Assembly: GCA_921293015.1 (NCBI GenBank)
Contig: OV121081.1
Span: forward strand, 79,253,022 to 79,317,021
Source: Phorcus lineatus
Taxonomy: Eukaryota > Mollusca > Gastropoda > Trochida > Trochidae
Direction of reading: 5' to 3'
DNA length: 64,000 nucleotides
This document shows, piece by piece, positions 49,329-60,313 of the stretch (position 1 is its first letter; every line of letters begins with the position of its first letter). The notes below the pieces were generated by a model. The model saw only the letters and a program-made list of their open reading frames with translations. It searched no databases and was not told the origin of the DNA. The position numbers and the translations under genes were made by a program.

Positions 49329-51424
49329 CTATATGTCCAATCTCATCATGTAAACCACGGAGTGCTCTTCTGACGAACTCTGCTGGAAGGACAAGCTGCT
49401 TCTTCTCTTCGCCATCAAGTGTAGTGATCCTATAGAGAACTCCTTGCTGTAGCTGTAGATGGAAATACCGTCTGGGATGAAGCCTCTGTGCAACCCTGTG
49501 ATGACGTGTCTGAGCACTGGATCCTTGTCTTGAGCTTTCCTCCAGTCTCTGAGAGACAAGCTTGAAATTGAGTTACTGTCATCTTCATCCTCCTGGATTA
49601 CTTCAGCAGTGCAACACATGCTCTCAGCATAGTTAGAGGTCTGACAGCTTCCACAGATGGTCTTGACTGATGTCGACTCGATGTCTGTGATTCCATCTTG
49701 AGGCAGTCTCGACAGGGCATCAGCATCTGCATTCCCTTTCCCTGGACGGTACTTGATGTTGAAATCAAAAGAAGACAGAGCTGCAAGCCATCTATGTCCG
49801 GTGGCATCTAACTTGGCTGAAGTGAGGACGTATGTGAGTGGATTGTTATCAGTAAGCACAGTGAACTTGTTTCCATAGAAGAAGTCGTGGAATTTGTCTG
49901 TGACGGCCCATTTCAGTGCTAGGAATTCCAACTTGTAAGCAGGATAGTTCTTTTCTGCCTTGCTCAATCCACGGCTTGCATATGCGATGACTCTCTTGGC
50001 TCCATTCTGTTCTTGACAAAGCACTGCTCCTAATCCATGGGAACTTGCATCAGTGTGAACTTCAAATGGATGGTTGTAATCTGCGTATCAAGAACTGGAG
50101 GTTCTGTCAAGGCATCCTTCAAGCGTTGGAAAGCACAAGTCTGATCCTGTCCCCATGTCCAGTTGATTCGGAAGTTAAACTTCTTTTTAGCACGTCCTCT
50201 CTTTTTCGTAGTAGGATGAAGTAACTGAGAAAGTGGTCTTGCAATGCAGGAGAAGATCTTGACATACTTGCGGTAGTATCCTGCAAATCCAAGAAACTTG
50301 CGGACATCTTCAGAATTCTGTGGAGTTGGCCAGTTAATGATCTTCTCTATCTTGGCTGGATCCGTCTGAACTCCATCAGCTGATACAATGTGTCCGACAA
50401 ACTTGGCCTTTTCCTGGAAGAATTCGCACTTCTTTGGAGATAACTTTAATCCACTTTCTCTCAGGTGTTGAAATACTTTCTCAAGTCGCTGCAGGTGGTC
50501 TTCAAACGTCTCAGAATATACAATGAGGTCATCCAAGTAGATCATGCATATTTCTGTGTGGAGATCTCCGAGCATGTACTCCATCTGGCGCTGGTAGGTC
50601 GCTGGGGCATTGACAAGTCCAAAAGGCATGCGATTATATTCATAAAATCCCAGTGGCCCAACAGAAAATGCAGTTCTTTCCTTGTGATGTTCCTCAATCT
50701 CGATCTGGTGGTATCCGGACTTCATATCTAGGACTGTAAAGTACTTGGATCCGACTAGTCTGTCAAATATGTCTTCCATCCTTGGCAAAGCATACGCATC
50801 TTTAATAGTACGTCGATTGAGTGCGCGATAATCTATGCACATGCGCAAAGTCCCATCCTTCTTCCACACAAGAACAACATTAGATGCCCACGGGCTGTAG
50901 GATCGTCTGATGATGCCGCAAGCTAGAAGTTGTTGAAGGTGGTCTTTGACTTCCTGGTACATCGAGGGTGGAATGCGCCGGTACCGTTCCTTGAAAGGTG
51001 TTGAATCCTTCAGTTCAATACGGTGTTTCACCTCTGTGTAGTGGCCGATATCAAGGTCACCAGTAGAGAAGATGTCCTGGTATCTTGTGATGAGATCTTC
51101 TCCTAGTCTCCTCTGTTCCTCAGTAGCAGTAGCTGATATCTTCACCTTGTTGAGTGGATGCTGCTTATCTTCTGACGTGACATCTTCCAAGTCTATAGGA
51201 GCAATCTTCTCAATCTGGACTGGCTGTATCTCGCAGATGATGGACTTGGGAGATATAACAATCGTCTGGTTTGTCAGGTTGGAAACTTGAACTGGAACTT
51301 GCAGTGACTTCTTGTGCCGATACCTAAACAGAGCAGGAGCTATCTCTAATCTAGGTGGCATGACTGTCTTCTTGGCTGCATGACACAAGTCTCTCTGTAG
51401 GGTAACTCCTTGTGAAGTGCACAA
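49329..51424 (-). pseudogene. Gypsy reverse transcriptase and RNase H region
   Basis: RT blocks are RRSYSPWASNVVLVWKKDGT, MCIDYRALN, YFTVLDMKSGYHQI, GFYEYNRMPFGLVNAPATYQ and MIYLDDLIVYS (YLDD active site). FLGFAGYYRKYVK lies in the connection. RNase H follows with RVIAYASRGLSKAEKNYPAY, LEFLALKWAV, FTVLTDNNPLTYVL and GNADADALSRLP. These are the hallmarks of Ty3/Gypsy pol. Part of the fossil element. Confidence 0.9.
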
Positions 51425-51910
51425 TTAACAGTTATAGTGGTGTTAAGAAGTACTGCAACCTTGGATAGTTCGCTGCTGCGGATGAGTCCAAGTGTACCAT
51501 CGTTCCTGGCCAGTTCTTTATCTCGTACAACTATGCTCCTAAAAGCAAGAAACCATGGCGTGTTCATCTTGCTGACTTGAAGAAAGTTGGTTCCAACGGC
51601 ATCTCTACAACACTCTAGAGCTGGTATGAGGTAGTTAGTTCCCAGTAGTACAGGTACAGAATTGTTGTAATCACTGTCTGGAACTACAAGTAGCAAACAC
51701 CTCCGATTTTGAGATGGGGTTAGCCCTAAAGTTTCCACCGAGACTTCTATGTAACCAGCATATGGTAGAGACTCGCCATCGGCACATTCAATGTGGATAA
51801 AATCACATAAAGGCTTGATTTCAACCGATGACAAGTGCTCTTTGTAGAAGCTCTCTGGTACAGTAGAGACCGAGGAACCAGTGTCGAGGAGGGTCTTCTG
51901 TTCTACACCG
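51346..51910 (-). pseudogene. Gypsy aspartic protease region
   Basis: The minus-strand reading contains LLDTGSSVSTV with the catalytic DTG near 51885-51905, followed by the body of a retropepsin-like fold. It lies between the gag zinc knuckle and RT as expected. Confidence 0.75.
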
Positions 51911-52029
51911 TTTATGAGGATGGTGGTCTCATTCGCTCATCCAGGAAGTCCGGGTGGTATTACTGGGTGTCTTACTTCAGCGGGACTCTGGCGATATGAA
52001 CCTAATGTCCGCCCCTTGACATTGGTCCC

Positions 52030-52739
52030 TTCCGATTTAAATGGCTATTCCTCATGTGGTCTATGTTGATTCGACAACCTCTCATAATGTGCCCATACTG
52101 TCCGCACCTGTAACACTGTGGTCCTTGGAGTGTTTCAAAGATCTGAGATGGGGGCTCCTGGCAACCTTGAAACTGAGGTTGGAATCCTTGCTGATGTGTG
52201 AATCCTTGCTGATGTGTGAATCCTTGTGACTGTTGTTAGAATCCTTGCTGGGGTTTCTGTGATGGAACAGGTTTGGAGGATGAAAGCTTGGTGATCCTGG
52301 CTTCCATGCTGTCAACTTTCGTGGCCAACTTGTTGATCACTCCCATCAATGTTGACATCTCTGAAGTAGATGAGGCTGAGGCTGTGGATGTAATAGCCCT
52401 GGCTGGAATAGGCTTCTTCTGTTCCACCTTGTGCTGTTCCTGGTCATACTCTATCCTTCTGATGGCAACTCTCAACCGGTCAAAGTCCTGTATTGTGTCA
52501 AACGTGTGGCCGGTTGAGTTCTTCAGCTCCTGTCGGAGTCCTGACCAGAACACAGTCCTAAGTACGGATGAAGCTCTATCTTGCTGTATAAAACCTTGCA
52601 ATATTAGCCTATCCAACATGTCCTCCAAGCGGCATCCCCAGGTTGTGGCATCTTCCTTGTCATCTTGTCTCGTAATATGTTCTAACAATGTGTTTAGGCA
52701 ACAAGTGATAACATGTCGCAGCGCAGATAACAGAAACAA
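52030..52739 (-). pseudogene. Gypsy gag region
   Basis: A capsid-like helical region (EDMLDRLILQGFIQQDRASS, FWSGLRQELKN, LRVAIRRIEYDQ) is followed by a coiled segment and a CCHC zinc knuckle CYRCGQYGHIMRGC at about 52060-52105. Between 52740 and 53842 the untranslated leader shows no recognisable coding. Part of the fossil element. Confidence 0.75.
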
Positions 52740-53861
52740 ACAACAAATTGAATGAAGCTGAATTAAATCATTTGTAGCAAATTGTAAGATTTGCTATTAT
52801 GATTAGAGTATAATTTAACTTAACACTTTAATGTAACGTTAAGAATCACTTGTTAAATGAATAGGAAAATTGTAACCAGCAAAATTTTAGATTTGCTGTT
52901 ACAATTGGCGAAAATGATTTACCTAAAGCTTAAAATGTAATGTTTAAATTTACATTTTTAAAGATATTGAATGCAGAATTATTTTAAGAGATTTAATTAA
53001 GCATTAAATATTGATATGGGAATAAATGATTACATTATATGATAATGATTTAATGGGCAAAAGTTAGATAAAAGTGAATGCAAGTTAGCAAAATAAGTGT
53101 ATATGTGAACCTATACACTATTAACCAACCCATACTAAGCGATAAACCCAAAAGCAATGACAGGAAAGTATGACAGAACAGATGTGAAAGATGTGCTGTG
53201 CAAACCTTACATAATGCTTAATATTTTAAACCATAAGGTGAATTTACCTAACACTAACTTAATTACAAACACAATTACCTACAACTCCAACACAACTAAA
53301 CTAATTAACTTAACTTAACATTATACTCTTTAACGGTATATGCCAAGTTACCAACTAACTTATATGCGCTTTTATGGCATGTTTAAATGGTTGAGCTAAA
53401 CTAGCTAATTTAAACTAATGATTTGCACCTAAACTTTAATTAAACTACCTATATAATTATAATGCGATACCTAAGGGCCCATTATACTTAAGATAGATAT
53501 ATGCAGATGTAAATTGAAAACACAACTGTATATACACAAAGCTATATTACATACAGAGAGATGTAATACATTGTCAGAACGGATGCATCAAAACATGATA
53601 AATACACACATGGATCAAATCAACAATAAATGAAGCACATGGTAAATTACAAATATATAGAAAATGTCAGGTCACAGGATCCAAAGAAGGTTATCAGTGT
53701 CTCTTGCACTTAGTAAATCACATAAAGTTACTACACATCAACATCATAAGGCGCCATGTATACTTGCACACACAAATAGAAGTCCTAGGGTCATCACTTC
53801 CGGTGTCATCATACTCTCTGGCGTCAGGTCAGTTCGAAATCCATCCCACCAGGGATGCCAT

Positions 53862-55373
53862 TGTAACACAGAGGTACTCTATAGTCTTAGGGAAAAGACG
53901 ACAGGACGAGCACTTGTGAGGGTTCAGTGGATGGATTTATTGACTGAATAAACAAATGCCCTGCAACACAAATACAAATCATAAATACATTGTGTAAAAC
54001 ACAATATCAATCAATACATAATAATACAATTGAATACACATTTTATGAGTATCCACAAATTACTTTACAATTAATAAATATATGAAGTAATAATCCTATT
54101 CCAGCATTACATTATAATAAATATGAGGGCATAATCACAAACAGCAGCACATGATATGAAAAAGTGGTATATTACAAATCCATCCGTCGCCATCAAACAT
54201 AACATCACATAAAATAGACTATTCACAAACACACATATAAATACAAATAGAATAAAACTCAACCAACCTCGTCTCAGGGACGCAGGCTTGTGAGGAAGCG
54301 TGATACCTAAATAAAGAATATACTAAATGACTAATTGCCTAACTTATGTTGATACAGAAAATATAGGTAAACTTGGCATATACCCTACAATAAACTAAAC
54401 TATAAAAGAAACTATAACATAGATGTTAGAGAAATGTACTTATACTATTATCCCAAATACAATTAATCCTAATTTACCTAGAATACCTACATACTAATAT
54501 ATAATATAAACCTAAGTTCAAGAAGAAATATGTACTATTACCCTAACGATCCTAAACTACACATACGATAAATATGAATATGACCTATGTAAATTATCCC
54601 TAATAGTCCTAACGCCATACTAGAAATATACTAATATGATAAAATAATACTAGCAAGTATATTGAATGCTAATATACAGTGGTAATAGTATCACTACACA
54701 ATGCAATGATGCAATTACAAAGAAATCACTCACTGTACATGATGTACTTCATGTACCGACACTATCATAAAACCCTAACTATACATAAGGATATTTACAC
54801 ATTATAATGAAATATAATGCTAGAATAAATAAGATAAAAACGATACGTACAGCATTGTACTATGCTGCAACATGATTTACCTTAAACATAAATACACATG
54901 CATATTATACACAACCTAACCTAAGTACCTAAAATAATTACTAATCATAACTTAAACATAACTTACCCTACATGGTGTGCTGTGTTGAACTTTGGTGGTG
55001 GCCAGAAAGAATATGCCAAGTAGCAGGAGAGAGGAGAGAGCAGAGTATATAAGGGCACCTGACTATCAGAACCCAAGCTTACCTTAAAAACAGAGACTGG
55101 TCACAGGACAAGCCTCTGACCACCCAAGTAAACCCAATCATAAAAAGACTAACTTAATTACCTAAGCAAAGGTGAATAACTAGCTTGCATTGAAATCAGT
55201 AATGGTGCAAGTGTTAGTAGCAACACAGGACAAGGGATATTTAAATATTTAAAGGGGAACATTATGGTTTTAAGCTAAATAAGTTATCTTAACTTATTTA
55301 GTATGAATGATGATAAAATGTTAAAAAGAGGTAAATATGATAGATTAAAATGCAATATTTACACCCGGTTACA
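53862..55373 (-). repeat. 5' LTR of the Gypsy element
   Basis: 1,512 bp, same TGTAAC...GTTACA ends and the same AATAAA and TATATA words as the partner. It lacks the tyrosine-recombinase insertion and so preserves that element's empty site (about 55130-55150). Apart from the nested element the two LTRs also differ somewhat in length. Confidence 0.9.
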
Positions 55374-55532
55374 CAGTATATTCAGGTGAAAACTTGTGGA
55401 CAAAGCTCGAACGAAAATTGGCATCACATTAGAAAAGGTATCATTACAGCATCCCTCTTCAAGCGGATTGACAGCCGAGCTAGGACTTTGCGATTAGACC
55501 CTACTGCTGATCCCAGTAAAGCTGTAGACTGT

Positions 55533-55868
55533 ATACTGGGCAGAAATACTGCTGACCTTGATACTCAGCCTGCTGTTGTGTGGGGTAGGAAGAAGGAGAA
55601 GGCTGCAAGGAAGGCATACATTGCTATTCAGAAGAAGCAACACAGGAATCTCAGTGTGACTGTACCTGGACTGCAGCTTTCTCAAGCTATGAATGATGAT
55701 AATGATGTATACTGGGCAGAAATACTGCTGACCTTGATACTCAGCCTGATGTTGTGTGGGGTAGGAAGAAGGAGAAGGCTGCAAGGAAGGCATACATTGC
55801 TATTCAGAAGAAGCAACACAGGAATCTCAGTGTGACTGTACCTGGACTGCAGCTTTCTCAAGCTATGC
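55533..55868 (+). repeat. 176-bp tandem duplication inside the YqaJ exon
   Basis: The block GTATACTGGGCAGAAATACT through TCTCAAGCTATG occurs twice, starting near 55531 and 55707. A filler AATGATGATAATGAT separates them. The copies are almost identical, so the event is recent; 176 is not a multiple of three, which shifts the nuclease frame. Confidence 0.9.
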
Positions 55869-56171
55869 CTCACATTGCTGGATCTGCAGATGGTATTGTA
55901 TCATGTAAATGCCATGGGCGTAAACTTATGGAGATAAAATGTCCATACAGCTTAAGGGATAAGTCCCCGAAAGAGGCTGCTAGTGCAACTCTGGGATGCG
56001 AAAAAAAGGATGGAGTGTGGACACTAACTGAGCGCAGTAACTACTCTGTACACAAGAACTGGAATCTATGTAATACCTGTTCACTTCAATGAGGATTTTT
56101 TCAAAACGATGATTCAGAATTTGAATTTTTTCTATGCAAAATATGTTATCCCAGAATTACTTAGAGTGTGA

Positions 56172-56559
56172 ATTCACTGTTTTTTGTGTGTTATAAAGCA
56201 CATGATGTAAAGTATCAATGGCTCCTTGAAATATTTGATATTGTTTGCAGACATGTTAATGTTACAAATCATTACACGTAAGACACATGTGAGAGTGACA
56301 CATGTGAGATAGAGTCTATTCAAGGGGTAATAATCTGAAATTCAATACAATAACAAAATTGACTTTTTTCTTTGTCTTTTTGTTATTCATAATAACTTGA
56401 ATAATATTCAGTTAACCACTCAAGTACATGGACATGTGAAACAAGCTTTATTACAAACCTTGGCAGACAACTCAGTCAAAAAAGCTCACAAACTATTCAT
56501 CATGTTCAATAGAACAGTTTATTTGGGTCATGGTTATGACAATATCCCAATAACAATTG
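56172..56559. other. Convergent 3' region between the two ISL2EU genes
   Basis: AT-rich gap between the stop of the YqaJ gene and the stop of the transposase gene. No further coding sequence was seen, and I did not fix polyadenylation sites. Confidence 0.5.
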
Positions 56560-58862
56560 TTACTCTACAAGTGGTTTATCAAAATTACATAACTGAGCAC
56601 AAACTTGTACACTCTGATTAATAAGCTTTTTTGATTTCAGTGGGAAAATTCCTTGTAAACATTTAAAGTTTTTTAGGCGACCAATAGCCCGTTCAACATG
56701 TATTCTAGCATGTGCTATTCTCCGTGTTTTCTGAACAGCTGCCTTGCTTAATTGCTTACCATGTGCAAAAGATGGTATGTTTAAGGTACATCCTTTCAAG
56801 GCTAAAAGATCCCTAATCAAAAAGCCCCTATCGGCCATTATGTCATCACCTTGATTCAGGTTGTCAAGGAAACCTGATTCTTTAACCATGCGCCTATCTG
56901 ACCCTGAAGCAGACCACAGAGGAGATATGTAAGTGAATGCACCTGTTGGGGAAATAGCAACTAGACATTTGAAGGTATTATGATGTTTGTACTGTTACCA
57001 GGTCACTCTCTGACTAGATGGCAATGAGGGTTTCTGAACAAAAAACTCTGTACAGTCAATGATAGCAATAGTCTTTCGAAAATATCTAAATGCCTTTGGG
57101 AGGTGAGCTTGAACCTGCATTCTGATTGGCCACTTGACATCAAAACTCAACTCCCTGCACATAAACTCAATATATGTACGAAAGTAACGGCTCACAGTAG
57201 ATGATGAAATGCCAAATATATCACTTAAGTGGTCAACATCCAGTCCACGTCTGAGGCGCACAAGTGCTAAGAGGAAAGCAGTGAAGGTAGAAAGACCCCT
57301 CACATGATGATCATCTTTCTTTTTGGGATTCTCCTGAAAAGTAGATGTGACTTGGTTAATATGTCAGGTGGATATGTCATAGGTTAACATATTACACAAT
57401 GATTGGTAAACAGTAGTGATCCCTGTCTAAGCAAAAAAGGATATAATAATGACATATTGAAGGGTGACCAAGTAAGATAAAGAGTATGTGTTACAAATTG
57501 TACTATTTTTAAGATTCAACGTACTGTTGTGTCTTCCCCTTTCCACAATGTTAACCTCTCGGCTTTGGACTTTAGGAATCGGTGCAAGAATAACAGCAGC
57601 TGGATGGATATGATACCTGAAAATGTTTTTAATTTTTAATAATGATGTTTATTTCATACACACATAGTTAATATAAATAGTTTGTTCTAATATATAATGA
57701 ATATTGATAAAAGTCTATATCATAGACTAAAGACGGATTGAAATTAATTACAAGTATCAAGTTCTTGTTACATAGTTTGAAAAAATATAGGTAGTTATGA
57801 TTCCTAGCCAGGTGACAGTACTTTCTAAAAATAGATTATGAGCGCACAGGAGTGAGAGACTGATTAACATAAGAAGTTTCATTGAAAAATGTTAGGCAGC
57901 AAGTTGTAGCTACTATTCATTAGGGACTAATATATGATTTTGATTTAGCAATTCTGTTAACATACCTGTATAGAATTTGCATGATCTGTCACTTTTCAGA
58001 ACATCATCAATGAAGGATTTTCTCTGAAGATGCTTGGGCTGTTTGAGCTGTTCATCTGTATAGCCAGCCAAATCATCATGCAGGATGTCAGTCTGGGTAG
58101 TTGCATCTACCTGTTTTCTTATATCTGAAACAAATATGATAATAACAAACATGAGCGATGAAAAAAGAAAACACTAAAACTATTCATTACCTTAAGAAAT
58201 TCATAAAATCCCAACCTATTACTTTACTGATGATAACCACAATCCTAAACATTGATATTTAATTCAGTCATTTGACATACCTTCACTATCAATACTTGTA
58301 GCTTACACTTTGGTGTCTTCGGTCATATTTTCCTTCTCCTTGTCCGAATCTCTGCCTAGTGCCTGTAAAAAACCAGATTAATTAAATATTGATGATCAAT
58401 CGAATTCTCCACACAAAAACTAAAATTAAGTAATTGACGTTCGTTTATCTTCAATAATTTAAATCTTCATTCGTAAATTTATAATTTGTTAATTTTTCAG
58501 TACGTTCGGAATTTTTTCAGTACCTGTGACGAACGACTTCTCTTCTTTTCCGGTGACAAGCTTGAAACAGTAGTACGATCTTTTGGTGCTGGTCTTGACT
58601 TCTTCATGTTGAGTAACCGCAGTTCTACACCCCTAGCTGTAGCAGGTATAGGGTTGGGATGCTCTGGTGTAGGGCCGTGTGCACCTACAAAGTGTTTTGA
58701 GCATACGTAGGTGTCTTGAGTGATTTTATGTCGGCCGAAGTCATCACCGCGGGAACACGCTCTAATCCGGCGGTCACACATCTCGGGCTCTGATTTAGGC
58801 TTCGGAAACTTGATAAAAAACACACCTTCCGTAGAACCGTGAATCACTATTACAAGTGCCAT
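56560..58862 (-). pseudogene. ISL2EU transposase: THAP domain + DDE nuclease, five exons
   Basis: Exons by hand: 58862-58524, 58362-58281, 58124-57966, 57616-57525, 57333-56560, all with GT/AG ends and compatible phases. Exon 1 encodes a THAP-like DNA-binding domain (FFIKFPKPKSEP, then TYVCSKHFVG and PNPIPA); the first Cys pair is not visible and the usual Trp after CxR reads Arg. Exons 3-4 give FYTGIISIQ and WKGEDTT. Exon 5 has FGISSSTVSRYF (helix-turn-helix) and IIDCTEFFVQKPSLPSSQ (first Asp). SASGSDRRMVKESG (second Asp), DDIMADRGFLIRDLL and HARIHVERAIGRLKNF (Glu) follow. This is the DDE_Tnp_4 pattern of ISL2EU. TAA codons at 58303-58305 and 56995-56997 interrupt the frame. Otherwise it is well kept. 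Confidence 0.85.
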
Positions 58863-59017
58863 AAGCGCAACGTTTTACGCCCATTTTTAGGCTATCTCAC
58901 TTTGAACTTGGCGCGACTCAGTCAAGGGCAAAGTTGACAGGCGCCATTTTGTTCGAAAGCTTGACCTGTAAAACGTGATCGGCAGCTAGATCACATGACT
59001 TGCGGAAATTCCTCTAT

Positions 59018-59055
59018 TGAAAAAGAACCGCTTATTGACTTGTTAAAATGTCGAT
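59018..59055. repeat. First unit of the tandem duplication, right part
   Basis: TGAAAAAGAACCGCTTATTG onward continues the unit that began at 43017 and matches 59313-59350, proving that the ISL2EU element split it. Confidence 0.8.
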
Positions 59056-59128
59056 TAGTCTGATGTTAATGTTTGCCATTATTCATTATCTTGAGTAAAC
59101 TCTAAAAGACAAAGACTTTAGAAATTCT

Positions 59129-59350
59129 CTTCAAATACGAGTACATGTATGTTGTAGCGTCAGTAACCTAAATCATATGTTGCTTTGACTGCAGTTCTTC
59201 AGTACCGTGCATCTGGTTACCTTTGTTCATCATGCTGAGCAATGGATATCGTTCAAAATTAATGAAATAAAATGTCCCAGTTGACATATGGAATAAGAAG
59301 TAGACAAAGAATTGAAAATGAACCGCATAATGATTTGTTGAAATGTCGAT
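59129..59350. repeat. Second unit of the tandem duplication (uninterrupted)
   Basis: Matches 43017-43210 plus 59018-59055 with scattered changes and one 9-10 bp gap. It retains the pre-insertion target as AAAGAATTGAAAATG near 59306-59320. Confidence 0.85.
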
Positions 59351-59794
59351 ACGACATATTGTCAAAAATGTAACCACAAATATGTGTAAAACGTTTATTA
59401 TAAATCTTGCCATATGGATTACAATGGATCTTCACTTCTGTAAAAAAATTTTTATCATAATATACGTTTCTTTTTCGTAATGCTACATGTATGAAGCCAC
59501 AAAGACACCCCAAATTATATATGTGCACTAGGACAAGCAGGTAGGTGAACAAACTTTCGGTTTGTGGCTGTAAATTTTCCAACATACAAAGGTTAACTCA
59601 CAAGTTTAATAATATTAGATTAGCCACGGTAATTATTTCCAAACTCAATTGATTAGTTTTATTGCAATGCTTACTGAATAATTGACACTTAGAGCAAGTG
59701 TGATTTATTTTCCAAATGCATTAAAGCTACGGAGGGTGAATGGTAAGTAGTGAGACTAACACAGAAATAAGGAATATAATCAAAATCAAATTCA
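59351..59794. other. No gene seen
   Basis: Unassigned AT-rich DNA. Minus-strand frames at 59168-59585 have no recognisable domain. Confidence 0.5.
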
Positions 59795-60313
59795 TCTATT
59801 TTCAACTGAGTCCTCCTTCAATGCGAGACACTTCTGTCATCGGTGTTGCCGAGCCTTAATTCGAGTTTTGTGGAAGTCTATGTAATGTCTTGTGTTAGAA
59901 GCTGATGTATGGCAGAAATGCCGTCTAAAAGAGATATCTTCTGATGAAAGATATAAGTCCGTTGGACGAGTTTGTACATCCTGAAGAAATGGAAATAACA
60001 CACATGGATTGTTGACATAGCACCAAGTGATGTGTGCACTGATGAAAAACCTAACCTTAGGTCTTTGCAATTGGCCTGGTCAATTCTTCTCGTCTCTTCG
60101 TTTTAATTTTTGCCTTAATTCCACATAAATGAGGCATAAGATGTGTCGTTTATTGTTTAACATTTCTTGGCGGTAATCCACCAACACAAGGCCCTCAGAA
60201 TACAAGAATACTTGGGCTTTCACCTTTCCTGCTGCCTGAACGGAATTTGCCTCTTTTGACCAATGACGATATTGGCTTACAGTGATTGTCTCGAGTTCAA
60301 GTCTTAGACTCAA
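59795..60313 (-). pseudogene. mariner-type transposase, strongly decayed
   Basis: Minus-strand frames follow the mariner core. HWSKEANSVQAAGKVKAQVF and EGLVLVDY match the region around the first catalytic aspartate (SAGKVM..VF.DSEG..LVDY). LRQKLKRR then leads to the expected HDN block, which is unreadable. FPFLQDVQ and SSEDI resemble the post-catalytic helix, and RQHR, QKCLALK and DSVEN the terminal ALQHRW.KC..L.GDYVE. At least three stops or shifts occur, so it is dead and older than the mariner piece at 15.8 kb. Confidence 0.65.

Larger units (their letters stand above)
45363..55373 (-). mobile_element. Ty3/Gypsy LTR retrotransposon, young and nearly full length
   Basis: Two LTRs bound an internal region coding on the minus strand in the order gag, protease, RT, RNase H, integrase, the Ty3/Gypsy order. 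LTRs have TGTAAC...GTTACA ends, and CAGT is duplicated outside (45359-45362, 55374-55377). A purine-rich tract (GGTGGGGGAGAA, minus strand) abuts the 3' LTR. A primer-binding site starting TGGCATCCCTGG lies one base inside the 5' LTR. By a hand count over about 430 bp the LTRs differ at about 1.4%, so insertion is recent. The element looks close to whole but has several breaks (about five to ten) and is a fossil. It interrupts the YqaJ exon of the ISL2EU element. Confidence 0.9.
43507..56171 (+). pseudogene. ISL2EU companion gene: SAP + SWIM zinc finger + YqaJ nuclease
   Basis: Hand-built exons: 43507-44051, 44237-44392, 44823-45018, then 45167 onward, interrupted by the LTR element and resuming at 55378. 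Splice sites are GT/AG with consistent phases. The N-terminus is a SAP-type DNA-binding motif (residues about 4-38, VPELKDYLKKYGITTTGHRK). A SWIM zinc finger is split by intron 1: CECPGG, then ADGACRHIAASLYAL. The last exon is YqaJ-like nuclease: WHHIRKGIITAS, WGRKKEKAARKAY, GSADGIV and LMEIKCP, holding the expected acidic and lysine residues. Defects are a TAA at 43789-43791, a 176-bp tandem duplication that shifts frame (55533-55868), and loss of the QxQ segment before YVIPVHFNEDFF (about 56040-56080). The intact protein is presumably a DNA exonuclease or recombinase-like helper; its role in transposition is unproven. Confidence 0.8.
43211..59015. mobile_element. ISL2EU-type DNA transposon, 15.8 kb with nested insertions
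   Basis: The left end AGACCAATTTCCGG and the right end (minus strand) AGAGGAATTTCCGC open imperfect inverted repeats of about 30 bp, both continuing toward GTGA and CTAGC. AT lies on each side (43209-43210, 59016-59017). The sister tandem unit at 59309-59313 shows a single AT at the same place, so the duplication is 2 bp. ISL2EU elements are known for a 2-bp AT duplication, a DDE transposase linked to THAP, and a second YqaJ-domain protein; all are seen here. The two genes are convergent. Without the 10-kb LTR element it measures about 5.8 kb. Both genes carry stops, so this copy is not autonomous now. Confidence 0.85.

Noticed and set aside
45363-55373. Possible Polinton or envelope-bearing retrovirus
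   Set aside because: Only gag, protease, RT, RNase H and integrase regions are seen between LTRs; no polymerase B, capsid-packaging or envelope region was recognised.
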